Source of the DNA: Sphingopyxis sp.
GTDB lineage: Bacteria > Pseudomonadota > Alphaproteobacteria > Sphingomonadales > Sphingomonadaceae
DNA: 64,000 nt
Assembly (NCBI RefSeq): GCF_016704835.1
Contig: NZ_JADIZJ010000001.1
Coordinates: forward strand, 310,001 to 374,000
Reading direction: 5' to 3'
Below the pieces are notes generated by a model. The model had not been told where the DNA came from, did no database searches, and saw nothing but the letters and a program-made list of their open reading frames with translations. A program made the translations under genes and the position numbers. Shown piece after piece: positions 53,374 to 62,275 of this stretch (positions within the stretch are counted from its first letter, which is position 1; each line of letters starts with the position of its first letter).

Positions 53374-54042
53374 TTACCGCACCCGCCGCCCCGTCCACAC
53401 AACGCGGCCCACCAGCCGCACCGACGCCATCGGCAGGTCGTCCCAGCTGCGATAATGCGGATTGTCGCTGATCACCGAAATCCGCCCCGGTCCCGGTGCG
53501 CGCGCGACGCGCTTGACCATCAGCACATCGTCCATGCGCAGGACATAAATGCCGTCGCGCAGCCGCGCCGCGGTGTCGCCACCGTCGACGAGTATGTCGT
53601 CGCCATCGTCCAGCGTCGGCGCCATCGAATCGCCCTCGACGCGAATAATGCTGAGCGCACGCGGATCAGCGCCGAGGTCGCGCAGCCATTTGGGGTCGAA
53701 CGCGACCTCGCCCTCGACCGGTTCGCCCTCGACGCTGGCCCCCGCGCCCGCCGAGGCGCCGATCGCCAGTTTCGGGACCAGGATCATCCCCGGGCCGCGC
53801 ATCCACGCCGCGCTCGCAACACGCTGGATCGGCCCGCCGAGCAGGGCTTCTGACACCCCCAAATAGGCGGCGATCCGCGCGCGGTCCTGTTCGGCGAGCC
53901 GCCGCGGTGAGCCGCGCTTGATATATTGCTGGATATAAGCAGGGTTGCGCCCGATCACCTGCGACAGACGCGCATAATCGATGCCCTTGTCGATCAAGAG
54001 GCGGTCGAGCGCGGCGCGCGGGTCGGCAACATGGTCGCTCAT
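53374..54042 (-). CDS. LexA-like HTH repressor with S24 peptidase domain
   Basis: 222 residues from MSDHVADPRAAL. N-terminal helix-turn-helix (RLSQVIGRNPAYIQQYIKRG), a linker with two AG sites (GASAGAGAS at about 96-103), then the S24 self-cleavage domain with the catalytic Ser139 in EGDSMAPT and Lys177 in VLMVKRVAR. This is the phage CI/UmuD-like architecture without a RecA-binding signature that I can confirm. Its divergent operators indicate autorepression. It is not the housekeeping LexA by length or HTH type. Confidence 0.85.
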   Translation of the reverse strand: MSDHVADPRAALDRLLIDKGIDYARLSQVIGRNPAYIQQYIKRGSPRRLAEQDRARIAAYLGVSEALLGGPIQRVASAAWMRGPGMILVPKLAIGASAGAGASVEGEPVEGEVAFDPKWLRDLGADPRALSIIRVEGDSMAPTLDDGDDILVDGGDTAARLRDGIYVLRMDDVLMVKRVARAPGPGRISVISDNPHYRSWDDLPMASVRLVGRVVWTGRRVR

Positions 54043-54071
54043 GGGGTAGTGCAATTGTCCTTCCTATTTCG

Positions 54072-54136
54072 TCCCTAGCAAGCGGATTTTTCCTAGACAA
54101 GTAGGAAAATGAGCATCAGATAGGATTTCTCCTATC
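54072..54136. promoter_or_regulatory. Two inverted-repeat operators and the repressor promoter
   Basis: Operator 1: TTTTCCTA-GACAAG-TAGGAAAA (54088-54109), perfect 8-bp arms. Operator 2: GATAGGA-TTTC-TCCTATC (54119-54136), perfect 7-bp arms. Both share TCCTA/TAGGA half-sites. On the minus strand TTGTCT (54100-54095) and TAGGGA (54077-54072), 17 bp apart, form the repressor promoter overlapped by operator 1. A further TTCCTA half-site is at 54061. Confidence 0.75.
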
Positions 54137-54177
54137 GGGTGAGTCGCCCGGTTGTCAACACGATCACGGAGGAAATT

Positions 54178-54441
54178 ATGGAGCGCACATTGTTGCAACG
54201 GATCGACGCCTTTTTGAAGGAGTCGGCGATGCCGCCCACCGTGTTTGGCCGCGCCGCGGTGCGCGACCCGCGGCTGGTCCGCGATTTGCGTGACGGTCGC
54301 GAACCTGGCGTTCAGCTGATCTGTCGTGTGGAACATTACATGAACGCGTGGCGTACCGAGTGTCATGCGGGCCGGGTCGCACCGCAGGGCGACCGGCGGA
54401 CACGGCTCTTTCGGGAATCCGCCAGGGGAGCACAGGCATGA
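54178..54441 (+). CDS. Small HTH-like protein divergent from the S24 repressor
   Basis: 87 residues from the ATG just after GGAGGAAATT, a strong ribosome-binding site; the longer ORF upstream is rejected. MERTLLQRIDAFLKES and FGRAAVRDPRLVRDLRDGRE suggest a compact helical, HTH-like fold that recurs in alphaproteobacteria (recollection). Basic C-terminus (GDRRTRLFRESARG). It is the first gene of a two-gene unit that the repressor probably controls. Function unknown. Confidence 0.65.
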   Translation: MERTLLQRIDAFLKESAMPPTVFGRAAVRDPRLVRDLRDGREPGVQLICRVEHYMNAWRTECHAGRVAPQGDRRTRLFRESARGAQA

Positions 54442-54764
54442 CGCGCTGGTCGCCCGCGCAGTCGCCCCGTCCCGGCTGCCCGCACCGCCGTTTGCGCCAC
54501 CTACTTGGCGGCGCTTTACCGAGCGGACTGGCGATCGGCGCGTCGACGCTCCGGCCGTGGGCGAGCGCGAATTTTGTCGGCGCGCGCCACATCTTTCCCT
54601 GCGTTCTGGCGGAGGGTGACGCAAAAACGGTCGGCGCCGCGTTACAGGGCGCGTTGAACGCGGCCGAATGGCCGCTGCCCGGTCATGTCGTCGCCGATGT
54701 CGTCGCTGAATGCGGCAAGGCGCCGGCCGCATTGCAGATCGAAATTCTGACGGTGGAAGATTGA
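54438..54764 (+). CDS. Conserved hypothetical protein, second gene of repressor-linked pair
   Basis: 108 residues from an ATG that overlaps the preceding TGA (ATGA). The notable segment is LAIGASTLRPWASANFVGAR then HIFPCVLAEGD; the rest is a small mixed fold with VVADVVAECG near the end. I do not recognise the family. It has an Arg/Pro-rich N-terminus and no signal peptide. Coupled translation and the shared divergent operators put it under the S24 repressor. Confidence 0.6.
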   Translation: MTRWSPAQSPRPGCPHRRLRHLLGGALPSGLAIGASTLRPWASANFVGARHIFPCVLAEGDAKTVGAALQGALNAAEWPLPGHVVADVVAECGKAPAALQIEILTVED

Positions 54765-54775
54765 GCGGGCGGACG

Positions 54776-55618
54776 CTAGCCGACCGACTGACGCGTCATC
54801 CGCTGCAGGGTGCTGAGCGCAGCTTCGAGCGCAAAATCAACCTCGGGATCCGCGACGGCGCCATCACCAGGCGCCGGACTCGCAGTCGTCGCAGCCACCT
54901 CGCTTGCCGGTTCGCGGCGGCGGGCAAGTCCCGCCTCGAGCCGTGCGACCATCGCGCCCAGCGAATTGTCCGTGGGCGCGGGCAGCGGCGGCGCGTTCAT
55001 ATCGGCGGGCTGGAGCCAAGGCTCGTCGCCGGTGACCACCACTTCGCCGGGGGCGAGATCGGCAAGCACCAGCTCATCGGCATTTTGTTCGGTAAATTCA
55101 TCGAGCCACAGGTCGGCCTCGGCGCTATGGTCGGCAGCGGTGGCGCCAGTCAGCGGTCCTAGTCCGCCCGCGGGAAGATCGCGGCCGGCACGGATCGGCG
55201 GGCGCAGCGGATCGTCGGGATGCAGATCGACACGGCGGCGGCGCGTCCAGAAGGCGTCGCTATCCTCGTCTGCATCCGCATCGGGCGCGCGGCGGAAACG
55301 TCCGCGCAGAGAGGTCAGGCCCGCCGCTTCGGGCTGCGCGATCAGCAGCGCGACCAAGCCCGCGATCAGCGCGGCGATCGCTGCCATGCCGAGCGCCAGC
55401 ACGAGCCGTCCGGCATTGCCGATCGGCGGCACAAAATAGTCTGACAGCCGATCGAGATAGAGGTTCCAGCCGATCCCCGCGATCCACGACATCGGCATCA
55501 CGGCGGCGAACAGAAAGATCAGCGCCGCAGCGCCAATCACGGCCGGCACGGCGGGGCGCAGCGCACGGAGCAGCGCGCTCGATACGGCCTGGCCGGGGTT
55601 GTCGCGGGTCTCGTCCAT
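54776..55618 (-). CDS. Membrane protein with long acidic disordered tail
   Basis: 280 residues from MDETRDNPGQAV. Two membrane segments near residues 21-46 and 70-93 (AVIGAAALIFLFAAVMP, LVLALGMAAIAALIAGLVAL), then a Pro/Asp/Glu-rich region with a repeated acidic character (DADADEDSDAF, AEADLWLDEFTEQ) and a short helical end. No domain is recognised. It is on the minus strand 58 bp after the glycosyltransferase gene, possibly co-transcribed with it. Confidence 0.65.
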   Translation of the reverse strand: MDETRDNPGQAVSSALLRALRPAVPAVIGAAALIFLFAAVMPMSWIAGIGWNLYLDRLSDYFVPPIGNAGRLVLALGMAAIAALIAGLVALLIAQPEAAGLTSLRGRFRRAPDADADEDSDAFWTRRRRVDLHPDDPLRPPIRAGRDLPAGGLGPLTGATAADHSAEADLWLDEFTEQNADELVLADLAPGEVVVTGDEPWLQPADMNAPPLPAPTDNSLGAMVARLEAGLARRREPASEVAATTASPAPGDGAVADPEVDFALEAALSTLQRMTRQSVG

Positions 55619-55676
55619 AACGTCCAGTTCCGTGCGGCCCGTCGGGCCAAAAAAAATCGTCGCGGCGCTGGTGCGT

Positions 55677-56885
55677 TCAGGCGGCGCCGCGCAGCAATCG
55701 CTGGTAAACCGGCTCGTAACGTAAAATGTTTGATGACCAGTTACGATGGGTTTCCACAAAAATACGTGCTGTCCGCCTTCGTTGCGCCCAAATCCCCCGA
55801 TTTTCGAGTAGCTTCGCCAGCGCATCGGCAATCGATTTGGGTTCGTCGGGGGCGAATAGCGTCCCGGTGACGCCGTCCTCAATCAATTCGCGGTGGCCGC
55901 CGACATCCGAGGCCGCGACCAGCTTGCCCTGCGCCATCGCCTCGAGCGGCTTGAGCGGGGTAACCAGATCGGTGAGCCGCATCTTCTTGCGCGGATAGGC
56001 GAGGATATCGATCAGCGAATAATATCGCTCGACCTCGTGATGCGGCACGCGGCCAACGAAATGGATCTGCGCAGCAGCACAGGACACCGCGGCCTGCGCC
56101 TTCAGCGCCGCCTCCATCGGCCCGCCGCCAACAAGCAGCAGCCGCGCGCGAGGCTGCACAGCAACCAGCGCGGGCATCGCGGCGATCAGGTCGTCGATCC
56201 CCTCATAATCGTAAAAGCTGCCGATATAGCCGATCACCGCGTCGTCGGCGGCAATCCCCAGCGTGTCCGCCAAACTATTGTCGCGCGGTGGCGGATCGCC
56301 GAACAGCTCCAGGTCGACGCCGTTTGGCGAGACAGTAATTTTGTCCGCATCGATCCCGCGCGCGATCAGGTCGCCGCGCAGTCCCTCACAGATCACCGCG
56401 ACTGCATCTGCCGATTTCGCCGCATGCGTCTCAAGCTGCCTGGTCAGCCAGTAACGCAGGCTTCCCTCGCGCCCGGTGCCGTTGCCGACCGAGGCATCCT
56501 CCCAGAACGCGCGGATTTCATAGATGACCGGGATGCCCAGCCGCTTGCCGACGCGCAGCGCCGCGAGACCGTCGAGCACCGGCGAATGCGCGTGCAGCAC
56601 ATCGGGCTTCCATTGCCTCGCCAACGCTTCGACCCGCTTAGCCAGCGCGCCGATTTCGCGCCATTCGCGGATCGGCGCGCGCGCGGGCGCGATGGGCGGG
56701 GTGCGGTAAAAGGTCAGCCCGTCGACCGTTTCGCCGTCCGGCCCAGGCTCAGGATGGCGCAGCCCGGTTACCCCAGCAACGTCCCAGCCCTTTGACGCCT
56801 GCGCCTTCATCAGCGCGCGGGTGCGAAAGGTGTAGCCGCTGTGCGTCGGCAGGCTATGATCGAGGACGTGCAATATTCGGGTCAT
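55677..56885 (-). CDS. Exosortase A-associated GT4 glycosyltransferase
   Basis: 402 residues. MTRILHVLDHSLPTHSGYTF and VTGLRHPEPGPDGETVDG are the opening motifs of the PEP-CTERM/exosortase A-associated glycosyltransferase family (TIGR04063 type). The C-terminal GT-B half has VIGYIGSFYDYEGIDDLIAA and PLKPLEAMAQGKLVAASDVG with the E-x7-E-like retaining site. It transfers sugar onto a lipid-linked precursor of an exosortase-associated polysaccharide. Confidence 0.88.
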   Translation of the reverse strand: MTRILHVLDHSLPTHSGYTFRTRALMKAQASKGWDVAGVTGLRHPEPGPDGETVDGLTFYRTPPIAPARAPIREWREIGALAKRVEALARQWKPDVLHAHSPVLDGLAALRVGKRLGIPVIYEIRAFWEDASVGNGTGREGSLRYWLTRQLETHAAKSADAVAVICEGLRGDLIARGIDADKITVSPNGVDLELFGDPPPRDNSLADTLGIAADDAVIGYIGSFYDYEGIDDLIAAMPALVAVQPRARLLLVGGGPMEAALKAQAAVSCAAAQIHFVGRVPHHEVERYYSLIDILAYPRKKMRLTDLVTPLKPLEAMAQGKLVAASDVGGHRELIEDGVTGTLFAPDEPKSIADALAKLLENRGIWAQRRRTARIFVETHRNWSSNILRYEPVYQRLLRGAA

Positions 56886-57099
56886 TATGTTGGCCTCTGG
56901 CAGACAAGGCTTAACGCCGCGTCAACCCAGATAGCCTAGGCGAATGGCGACATGGTCGACAATTTTTCCATTGGTCTAACGCACGCCTTGATGGCGATTG
57001 CATTATGGCGACTGCTCCATCGCGACGATCTCGATCGCGAGGTCAGCCCGCGTATGCAATGGCAGCAAAACCGCGACGCGGAACCGGAAGACCACCCCG

Positions 57100-58458
57100 A
57101 TGCGTGACATTGCGTTCGTCGCCTTTCTGTTCGCCTTCATCGGGGTCGGGGTCCGCAAACCGTTCCTGTTTGTGCTGTGCTTTTGCTACATCGACATCGT
57201 CGCGCCGCAGCGGCTAAGCTATTTTCTGATCAACTCGATCCCGATCTCGCTGATCGTCTTTGGGCTTGCGATCCTCGGCTGGCTTGCCGCCGACGACAAG
57301 CGCGATACGCGCTGGTCGGGGCGGCAGATGCTGCTCTTGCTGCTCCTCGCCTATTGCGGAATGACGACGATGTCGGCCGACTTCCCGGTCGAAGCGCAGG
57401 ATAAATGGAGTTGGGTTTGGAAGGCGCTCGTTTGGGCGATTTTCCTGCCGCTCACACTACGGACCAAACTGCGGATCGAATCGCTTGCGCTGATCCTGCT
57501 GCTCTCGGCCGCCTCGATTGCGATTGCGGGCGGGATCAAGACCGCTGCGGGCGGCGGCGGCTACGGGTCGCTACAGCTGCTGCTCAACGAAAATTATGGG
57601 CTGTACGAAGGCAGCACGATGTCGACCGTCGCCATTTCGATCATCCCGCTCATCCTGTGGTATCGCCGTCATGGCACCATTTTTCCGCCTGACTGGCGTG
57701 TCTCTTTATTCTGTTTTGCGCTCTGTTTCGCCTGCATGTTGCTGCCGGTGGGAACGCAGGCGCGCACCGGACTTGTGTGCCTGGCTGTCCTGGCAATCCT
57801 GTCGCTGCGCGCGGTCAGGCATCGCTTTCTCTATATCACAGGCGCCGGGCTGCTAGCCATCGCCGTAGTCCCGTTCCTGCCCCAAAGTTACACCGAGCGG
57901 ATGGAAACGATTCAGGGCTACAAGGCCGACCAATCGGCATCGACTCGGGTCGCGGTATGGGCCTGGACATGGGACTATGCGAAGGAGCACCCCTTCGGTG
58001 GCGGCTTCAACGCGTATATCCAGAACCGTGTCCGCGTCGAAAAAGCCGGAAGCGCTTACGACCCATCGGCGCCACAGGACGCCGCGGCCACGGTTTATGA
58101 GGAACAGTCGCGCGCCTATCACTCGAGCTATTTCGAGATGCTGGGCGAACAGGGCTATCCCGGCCTTGCCCTGTGGCTGCTGCTCCACGCTGTCGGGCTG
58201 GCCCGGATGGAAGGATTGCGCCGTCGTTATCTCAAGACGCGGCGGGCCGAGGAGCAATGGATCGCGCCGCTGGCCACTGCGCTCCAGCATGGCCATATCG
58301 TGTATCTGGTCGGGTCGCTGTTCGTCGGCATCGCATTCCAGCCTTTCATTTACATGATGCTGGCGCTCGAGATCGGGTTGTCCACTTATTGCCGTCGCCG
58401 CGAGCGCCAATCGGGGATGCGGCCGATGACGCCGCGCCAGGTCGGTGTCGCGGCATGA
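57100..58458 (+). CDS. Exosortase A-associated O-glycosylation ligase (Wzy-like)
   Basis: 452 residues from MRDIAFVAFLFAFIGVG. Around ten to twelve membrane helices and a large periplasmic loop (about 290-360, MGLDMG-type WDYAKEHPFGGGFNAYI) match the TIGR03097-type O-antigen ligase/polymerase-like family of exosortase A loci. The longer ORF upstream is rejected. It is divergent from the glycosyltransferase, with a 214-bp control region that holds no identified site. Overlaps the next gene by 4 bp. Confidence 0.85.
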   Translation: MRDIAFVAFLFAFIGVGVRKPFLFVLCFCYIDIVAPQRLSYFLINSIPISLIVFGLAILGWLAADDKRDTRWSGRQMLLLLLLAYCGMTTMSADFPVEAQDKWSWVWKALVWAIFLPLTLRTKLRIESLALILLLSAASIAIAGGIKTAAGGGGYGSLQLLLNENYGLYEGSTMSTVAISIIPLILWYRRHGTIFPPDWRVSLFCFALCFACMLLPVGTQARTGLVCLAVLAILSLRAVRHRFLYITGAGLLAIAVVPFLPQSYTERMETIQGYKADQSASTRVAVWAWTWDYAKEHPFGGGFNAYIQNRVRVEKAGSAYDPSAPQDAAATVYEEQSRAYHSSYFEMLGEQGYPGLALWLLLHAVGLARMEGLRRRYLKTRRAEEQWIAPLATALQHGHIVYLVGSLFVGIAFQPFIYMMLALEIGLSTYCRRRERQSGMRPMTPRQVGVAA

Positions 58459-59582
58459 CTGCATCTGCGCCGGTGACCATGCTGCCAACGCTGACCGGCT
58501 TGCGCGGGATCGCCGCGCTGGCGGTGCTATTCTATCATATCCGCGGCGCGATGACGGGCTTTCTGCCCGAACAAGGCATCGCCGTTCTGGCGCAGGGCTA
58601 TCTGGCAGTTGACCTGTTCTTCGTCCTGTCGGGCTTTGTCCTGTGGTGGAATTACGGCGCGCAGTTCGGCGAGCAAGGCATTCGCGCCGCGCCGCATTTC
58701 ATCGTCCGGCGCTTCGCGCGAATCTTTCCCTTGCATCTGGCGATCTTGACGGCAATGGCCCTCTTCGCGGTGGCGCTGATCATCAGCGGACGCGACCCCG
58801 GCGCACAATATCACTTCAGCGCGTTGCCCGCGCATTATCTCCTGGTCCAAAATTGGGGATTCGGCGATCAGTTGGCATGGAACGATCCGGCGTGGTCGAT
58901 TTCAACCGAATGGGCAGCCTATCTGGTGCTCGCCGTCACGGGCGGCTGGCTGGCACGCCTGCGCATCGACGCGTGGCGTTTTCCGCTGCTCGCTCTTGCA
59001 TTGGCGGCGGGGGTTGGATGGTGGTTTGCGGCAACCGGACGGACCAGCATCGGCGACGCCATTCCAACCACGGGACTGATCCGCTGCCTCGTCGAATTCG
59101 GCCTCGGAATCATCCTCTGCCAATGGTGGATCGGGCAGCGCGAACGAGTGCATGGCTCCGTAATCATTTACGCCACCGCGTTTGGGCTGGTCGGTGCGAG
59201 CACGTTGCTGCTGATCGGCGCCCATTCGCAGCCGGCGGCGGTACCGCTGATCATGGCGGCCGTCGTCATTCTGGCGCTCCAGGCATCGACGGCGCCGCGC
59301 CCGATGTTGTCCGGCCGGGTCGCGCAATGGCTCGGCGATATCAGCTACGCAGTCTATCTGTCACACTTCTTCCTGTGGATCCTGTTCAAGCTCTTTTTCG
59401 TCGATGACCTGGCGCTGGTACATCCGGCGATGATCCTGGCCTTTGTCTTGCTGACGCTCGCCGTGTCGCATATTGTGCATGTTGGCCTGGAAGTGCCTGG
59501 ACGGCGGATCGTCCAGCGCGCCGGCGACCGCCTGCTCGCCACACCGCAAACGGCTTTCGCGGCGGACCCGGGCAAGAGCTAA
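58455..59582 (+). CDS. Acyltransferase-3 family membrane protein (OafA-like)
   Basis: 375 residues from MTASAPVTMLPTLTGLRGIA. The RG-x-A-x-x-x-V segment and LFYHIRGAMTGF (with the His used in acyl transfer), then DLFFVLSGFVLWWNY, are the hallmarks of acyltransferase-3. Ten membrane helices. It likely O-acetylates the glycan built by the preceding genes. Its start is coupled to the ligase gene (ATGA). Confidence 0.9.
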   Translation: MTASAPVTMLPTLTGLRGIAALAVLFYHIRGAMTGFLPEQGIAVLAQGYLAVDLFFVLSGFVLWWNYGAQFGEQGIRAAPHFIVRRFARIFPLHLAILTAMALFAVALIISGRDPGAQYHFSALPAHYLLVQNWGFGDQLAWNDPAWSISTEWAAYLVLAVTGGWLARLRIDAWRFPLLALALAAGVGWWFAATGRTSIGDAIPTTGLIRCLVEFGLGIILCQWWIGQRERVHGSVIIYATAFGLVGASTLLLIGAHSQPAAVPLIMAAVVILALQASTAPRPMLSGRVAQWLGDISYAVYLSHFFLWILFKLFFVDDLALVHPAMILAFVLLTLAVSHIVHVGLEVPGRRIVQRAGDRLLATPQTAFAADPGKS

Positions 59583-59627
59583 TATGCTTTTCGGGAACCA
59601 TCGGCCACATCGGGGCGCTAATGCGCC

Positions 59628-60638
59628 ATGTCCACTCCGCGCCTGATCCATGTTGACGATGGCTTGCCAGGCATTACGCGCGAACGTGTCGGCGAGGGAT
59701 GGCGGTACCGAGACAGCAGCGGGAAAATCGTTCGCGACCGCCACGAAATCGCGCGGCTCAATTCGATCGCGCTGCCCCCAGCCTATGAGGATGCGTGGTA
59801 CTGCCCCGCTGCCAACGGCCATATCCTCGCCACCGGTTTTGACGCACGCGGACGCAAGCAATATCGTTATCATCCCGATTTCCGGCTGGCGCGCGAAGCC
59901 GACAAATATGACCGCTGCGCCGCCTTTGGCCATGCGCTGCCGCTGCTGCGCGCGCGGCTGGTGGACGATCTGGCGCGGCGTAACCTGTGTCAGGAACGCG
60001 TCGTCGGCGCGGTCGTCCGGCTGCTCGACCTTGCGGCGCTACGCGTCGGCAACGAACAATATGTCGCAGCGAACAAAAGCTTCGGTGCAACCACGTTGCG
60101 TCAGCGGCACGCCAAACTGATCGGCAAGACGCTGCGGCTGAGCTACCGCGCCAAGGGCGGCGCCCAAAAGGAGGTAATGATCAGTGACCGCAACCTGACG
60201 ACATTGGTACGCCGCTTGCAGGATCTGCCGGGGCAGAATCTGTTCCAATATGAAGACGATAGCGGAGTCTGCACGGTCGCGTCCGAAGATGTGAACGCCT
60301 ATATCCGCGAGGCGATGGGCGACGAATTCAGCGCCAAGCATTTCCGTACCTGGTCGGCGAGCGTCGAGGCCTTTTCGTTCCTGTATGACGCCGCTGAACC
60401 ACCCACCCTCAAGGCGATGCTCGAACATGTCGCCGACCGGCTCGGCAACACCCCGGCGATCGCGCGCAAGGCCTATGTCCACCCTGCGATGATCGCAGCG
60501 GCGCAGGACCGGAGCGACTTTGCCGCGGCAGTCGGACCGTTGCCGCGCGTGGCCAAATATCTTTCGCGTTACGAACGCGGATTTTTGGCCTATCTGGAGC
60601 GCGCCCCCGCCGCTGCGGCGCTGCTGCAATCCGCCTGA
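59628..60638 (+). CDS. DNA topoisomerase IB (poxvirus-like)
   Basis: 336 residues. The bacterial TopIB catalytic set is visible: Arg139 in LAALRVGNEQY, Lys176 or nearby in SYRAKGGAQKE, HFRTW (His238, Arg240) and the nucleophile Tyr283 in RKAYVHPAMIA. The DNA-binding N-terminal half includes YHPDFRLAREADKYDR. It relaxes supercoils through a 3'-phosphotyrosine intermediate. It is followed 22 bp later by the broken mscS gene. Confidence 0.93.
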   Translation: MSTPRLIHVDDGLPGITRERVGEGWRYRDSSGKIVRDRHEIARLNSIALPPAYEDAWYCPAANGHILATGFDARGRKQYRYHPDFRLAREADKYDRCAAFGHALPLLRARLVDDLARRNLCQERVVGAVVRLLDLAALRVGNEQYVAANKSFGATTLRQRHAKLIGKTLRLSYRAKGGAQKEVMISDRNLTTLVRRLQDLPGQNLFQYEDDSGVCTVASEDVNAYIREAMGDEFSAKHFRTWSASVEAFSFLYDAAEPPTLKAMLEHVADRLGNTPAIARKAYVHPAMIAAAQDRSDFAAAVGPLPRVAKYLSRYERGFLAYLERAPAAAALLQSA

Positions 60639-60660
60639 CCCCAGACCCAAGAGGACCGAC

Positions 60661-61668
60661 GTGACTTTCTCCATCCTTGCCGCGGCGCAGTCTGTTGCCG
60701 CCAAGACCGTCGCCGAGGCTCCGACCCGCAACCCGCTTGCCGACATACGCGCCTGGTGGGACAGCAGCGTCGCGTGGGTGAACAGCCATTGGCTCCAGAT
60801 CGGCATCGCGATCGCCGCGGGTCTCGCGATCTATTTCCTGCTTTCCATGATCCGCGGCTTTGCGCTGAAGCGCGCGCAGGCCACGCCGGGCGAATTCACC
60901 CTGACCCACATCGTCGGGCGGGTGATCCACAAGACCAAGTCTTTCGTGCTCGCCATTGTCGCGGTCCGCATGGTCGCCGGCTATGCCCAGCCCCCCGCGG
61001 TGATCATGCAGATCATCCAGCTGGTGTTCACCGTCGCGGTCGTGCTGCAGGTCGCGATCTGGGCGCGAGAGGTCATCCTTGGGCTGATCCAACGCCGCGC
61101 ATCGGACGGGCATAACGAGACGCTGGCGAACGCGATGGGGATCATCCGCCTGCTGATCAGCGTCGCGCTGTTCGCGATCGCGACGATCGTCATTCTCGAC
61201 AATATGGGGGTCAATGTCACCGGACTGGTCGCGGGTCTGGGCATTGGTGGTATCGCTATCGGTCTTGCCGCGCAGGGTATTTTTTCGGACTTGTTCGCGT
61301 CGCTGTCGATCATTTTTGACCGGCCGTTTCGCGTCGGCGAGACGATCAAATATGACACCAGCACCGCGACGGTCTAGGTGGTTGCGTCGGGGCAGGAATT
61401 CATCCGCTCGAGCTTCCTGACCTTTGGTCCTTCCAGTCTCGATTTCGAATTGCTGTTCGATGTGTTCAGCGACGAATTCGACGTCGTCGCCGCAGCGCGC
61501 ACCGACGTCGGCATTCGCGTGTTCGAGGCGATGGCCAAGGCCGGTTACGAATTTGCCTATCCAACCCAGACGACCTTCACCGCCGCGCCCGACGGCACGA
61601 TGATCATGCCTTTTGCCGAGTCCCCGAAACCCAAGGCCAATGCGGAGAAGACCGCCAAGCGCAGCTGA
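60661..61668 (+). pseudogene. MscS-family mechanosensitive channel gene with stop and deletion
   Basis: Start is a GTG after AAGAGGACCGAC. The first part (238 residues) has three or more membrane segments and the pore helix NVTGLVAGLGIGGIAIGLAA followed by FRVGETIKYDTSTATV, then TAG at 61375. The frame reopens at once with VVASGQEFIRSSFLTFGPSS, DFELLFDVFSDEFD and EFAYPTQTTFTAAPDG, the normal C-terminal end. Around 70-80 residues of the beta-domain that usually join the two (after TATV) are absent, so this is not just a point stop. Confidence 0.85.
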
Positions 61669-61762
61669 CGCTACGGCGCCTTGGGATGGCGGCTTGGGCC
61701 TTGTGCAAGGCGTCCAGACAGGCCTAGAACGCGCGCCGAACCAATGATCGAGGGGATGAGCG

Positions 61763-62221
61763 ATGGCCACAATCACGCCGCAGGAATTGCAGACCAAGGT
61801 CGGTGAACATCTCGGCACTTCCGATTGGGTGCTCGTCGATCAGGACATGATCAACAAGTTCGCCGACGCGACGGGCGACCACCAGTTCATCCATATCGAC
61901 GAAGAAAAGGCCAAGCTGACGCCGTTCGGCGGCACCATCGCGCACGGTTTCCTGACCCTGTCGCTGATGCCGATGCTCGGCCAGAGCACCGACGGCCCCA
62001 AGGTGGGCGGCGTCAAGATGGGCGTCAATTACGGCTGCAACAAAGTGCGTTTTCTGTCGCCGGTTCGCTCGGGCAAGCGCGTGCGCAGCCATATCAAGCT
62101 GCTCGAACTGGAAGAAAAGCGTCCCGGCCAGTGGCAACAGACCAATGAAGTGACCGTCGAGATCGAGGGCGAGGAAAAGCCCGCCCTGATCGCCGAATGG
62201 ATCAGCCAGTTTTTCGTTTGA
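61763..62221 (+). CDS. MaoC-like dehydratase (hotdog hydratase)
   Basis: 152 residues. The hydratase-2 motif is DATGDHQFIHIDEEKAKLTP, with the catalytic Asp/His in the loop, then GTIAHGFLTLSLMPML. C-terminal VTVEIEGEEKPALIAEW closes the hotdog. It acts as an R-specific enoyl-CoA hydratase or similar, next to a thiolase, in line with fatty-acid metabolism. Confidence 0.9.
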   Translation: MATITPQELQTKVGEHLGTSDWVLVDQDMINKFADATGDHQFIHIDEEKAKLTPFGGTIAHGFLTLSLMPMLGQSTDGPKVGGVKMGVNYGCNKVRFLSPVRSGKRVRSHIKLLELEEKRPGQWQQTNEVTVEIEGEEKPALIAEWISQFFV

Positions 62222-62275
62222 GCGCCGCCCTCCCCGGCAAAGATTCTCTCAAACTCTTCGAAGAGGAATATCAAC

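Noticed and set aside
53374..54042. S24 protein considered as housekeeping LexA
   Set aside because: The HTH, linker and divergent small genes fit a CI-like repressor better than LexA, and no SOS gene neighbours are present.
60409..61818. 469-residue minus-strand ORF over topoisomerase IB and mscS
   Set aside because: Antisense to two recognisable genes; its openness does not depend on the mscS lesion and no domain is visible.
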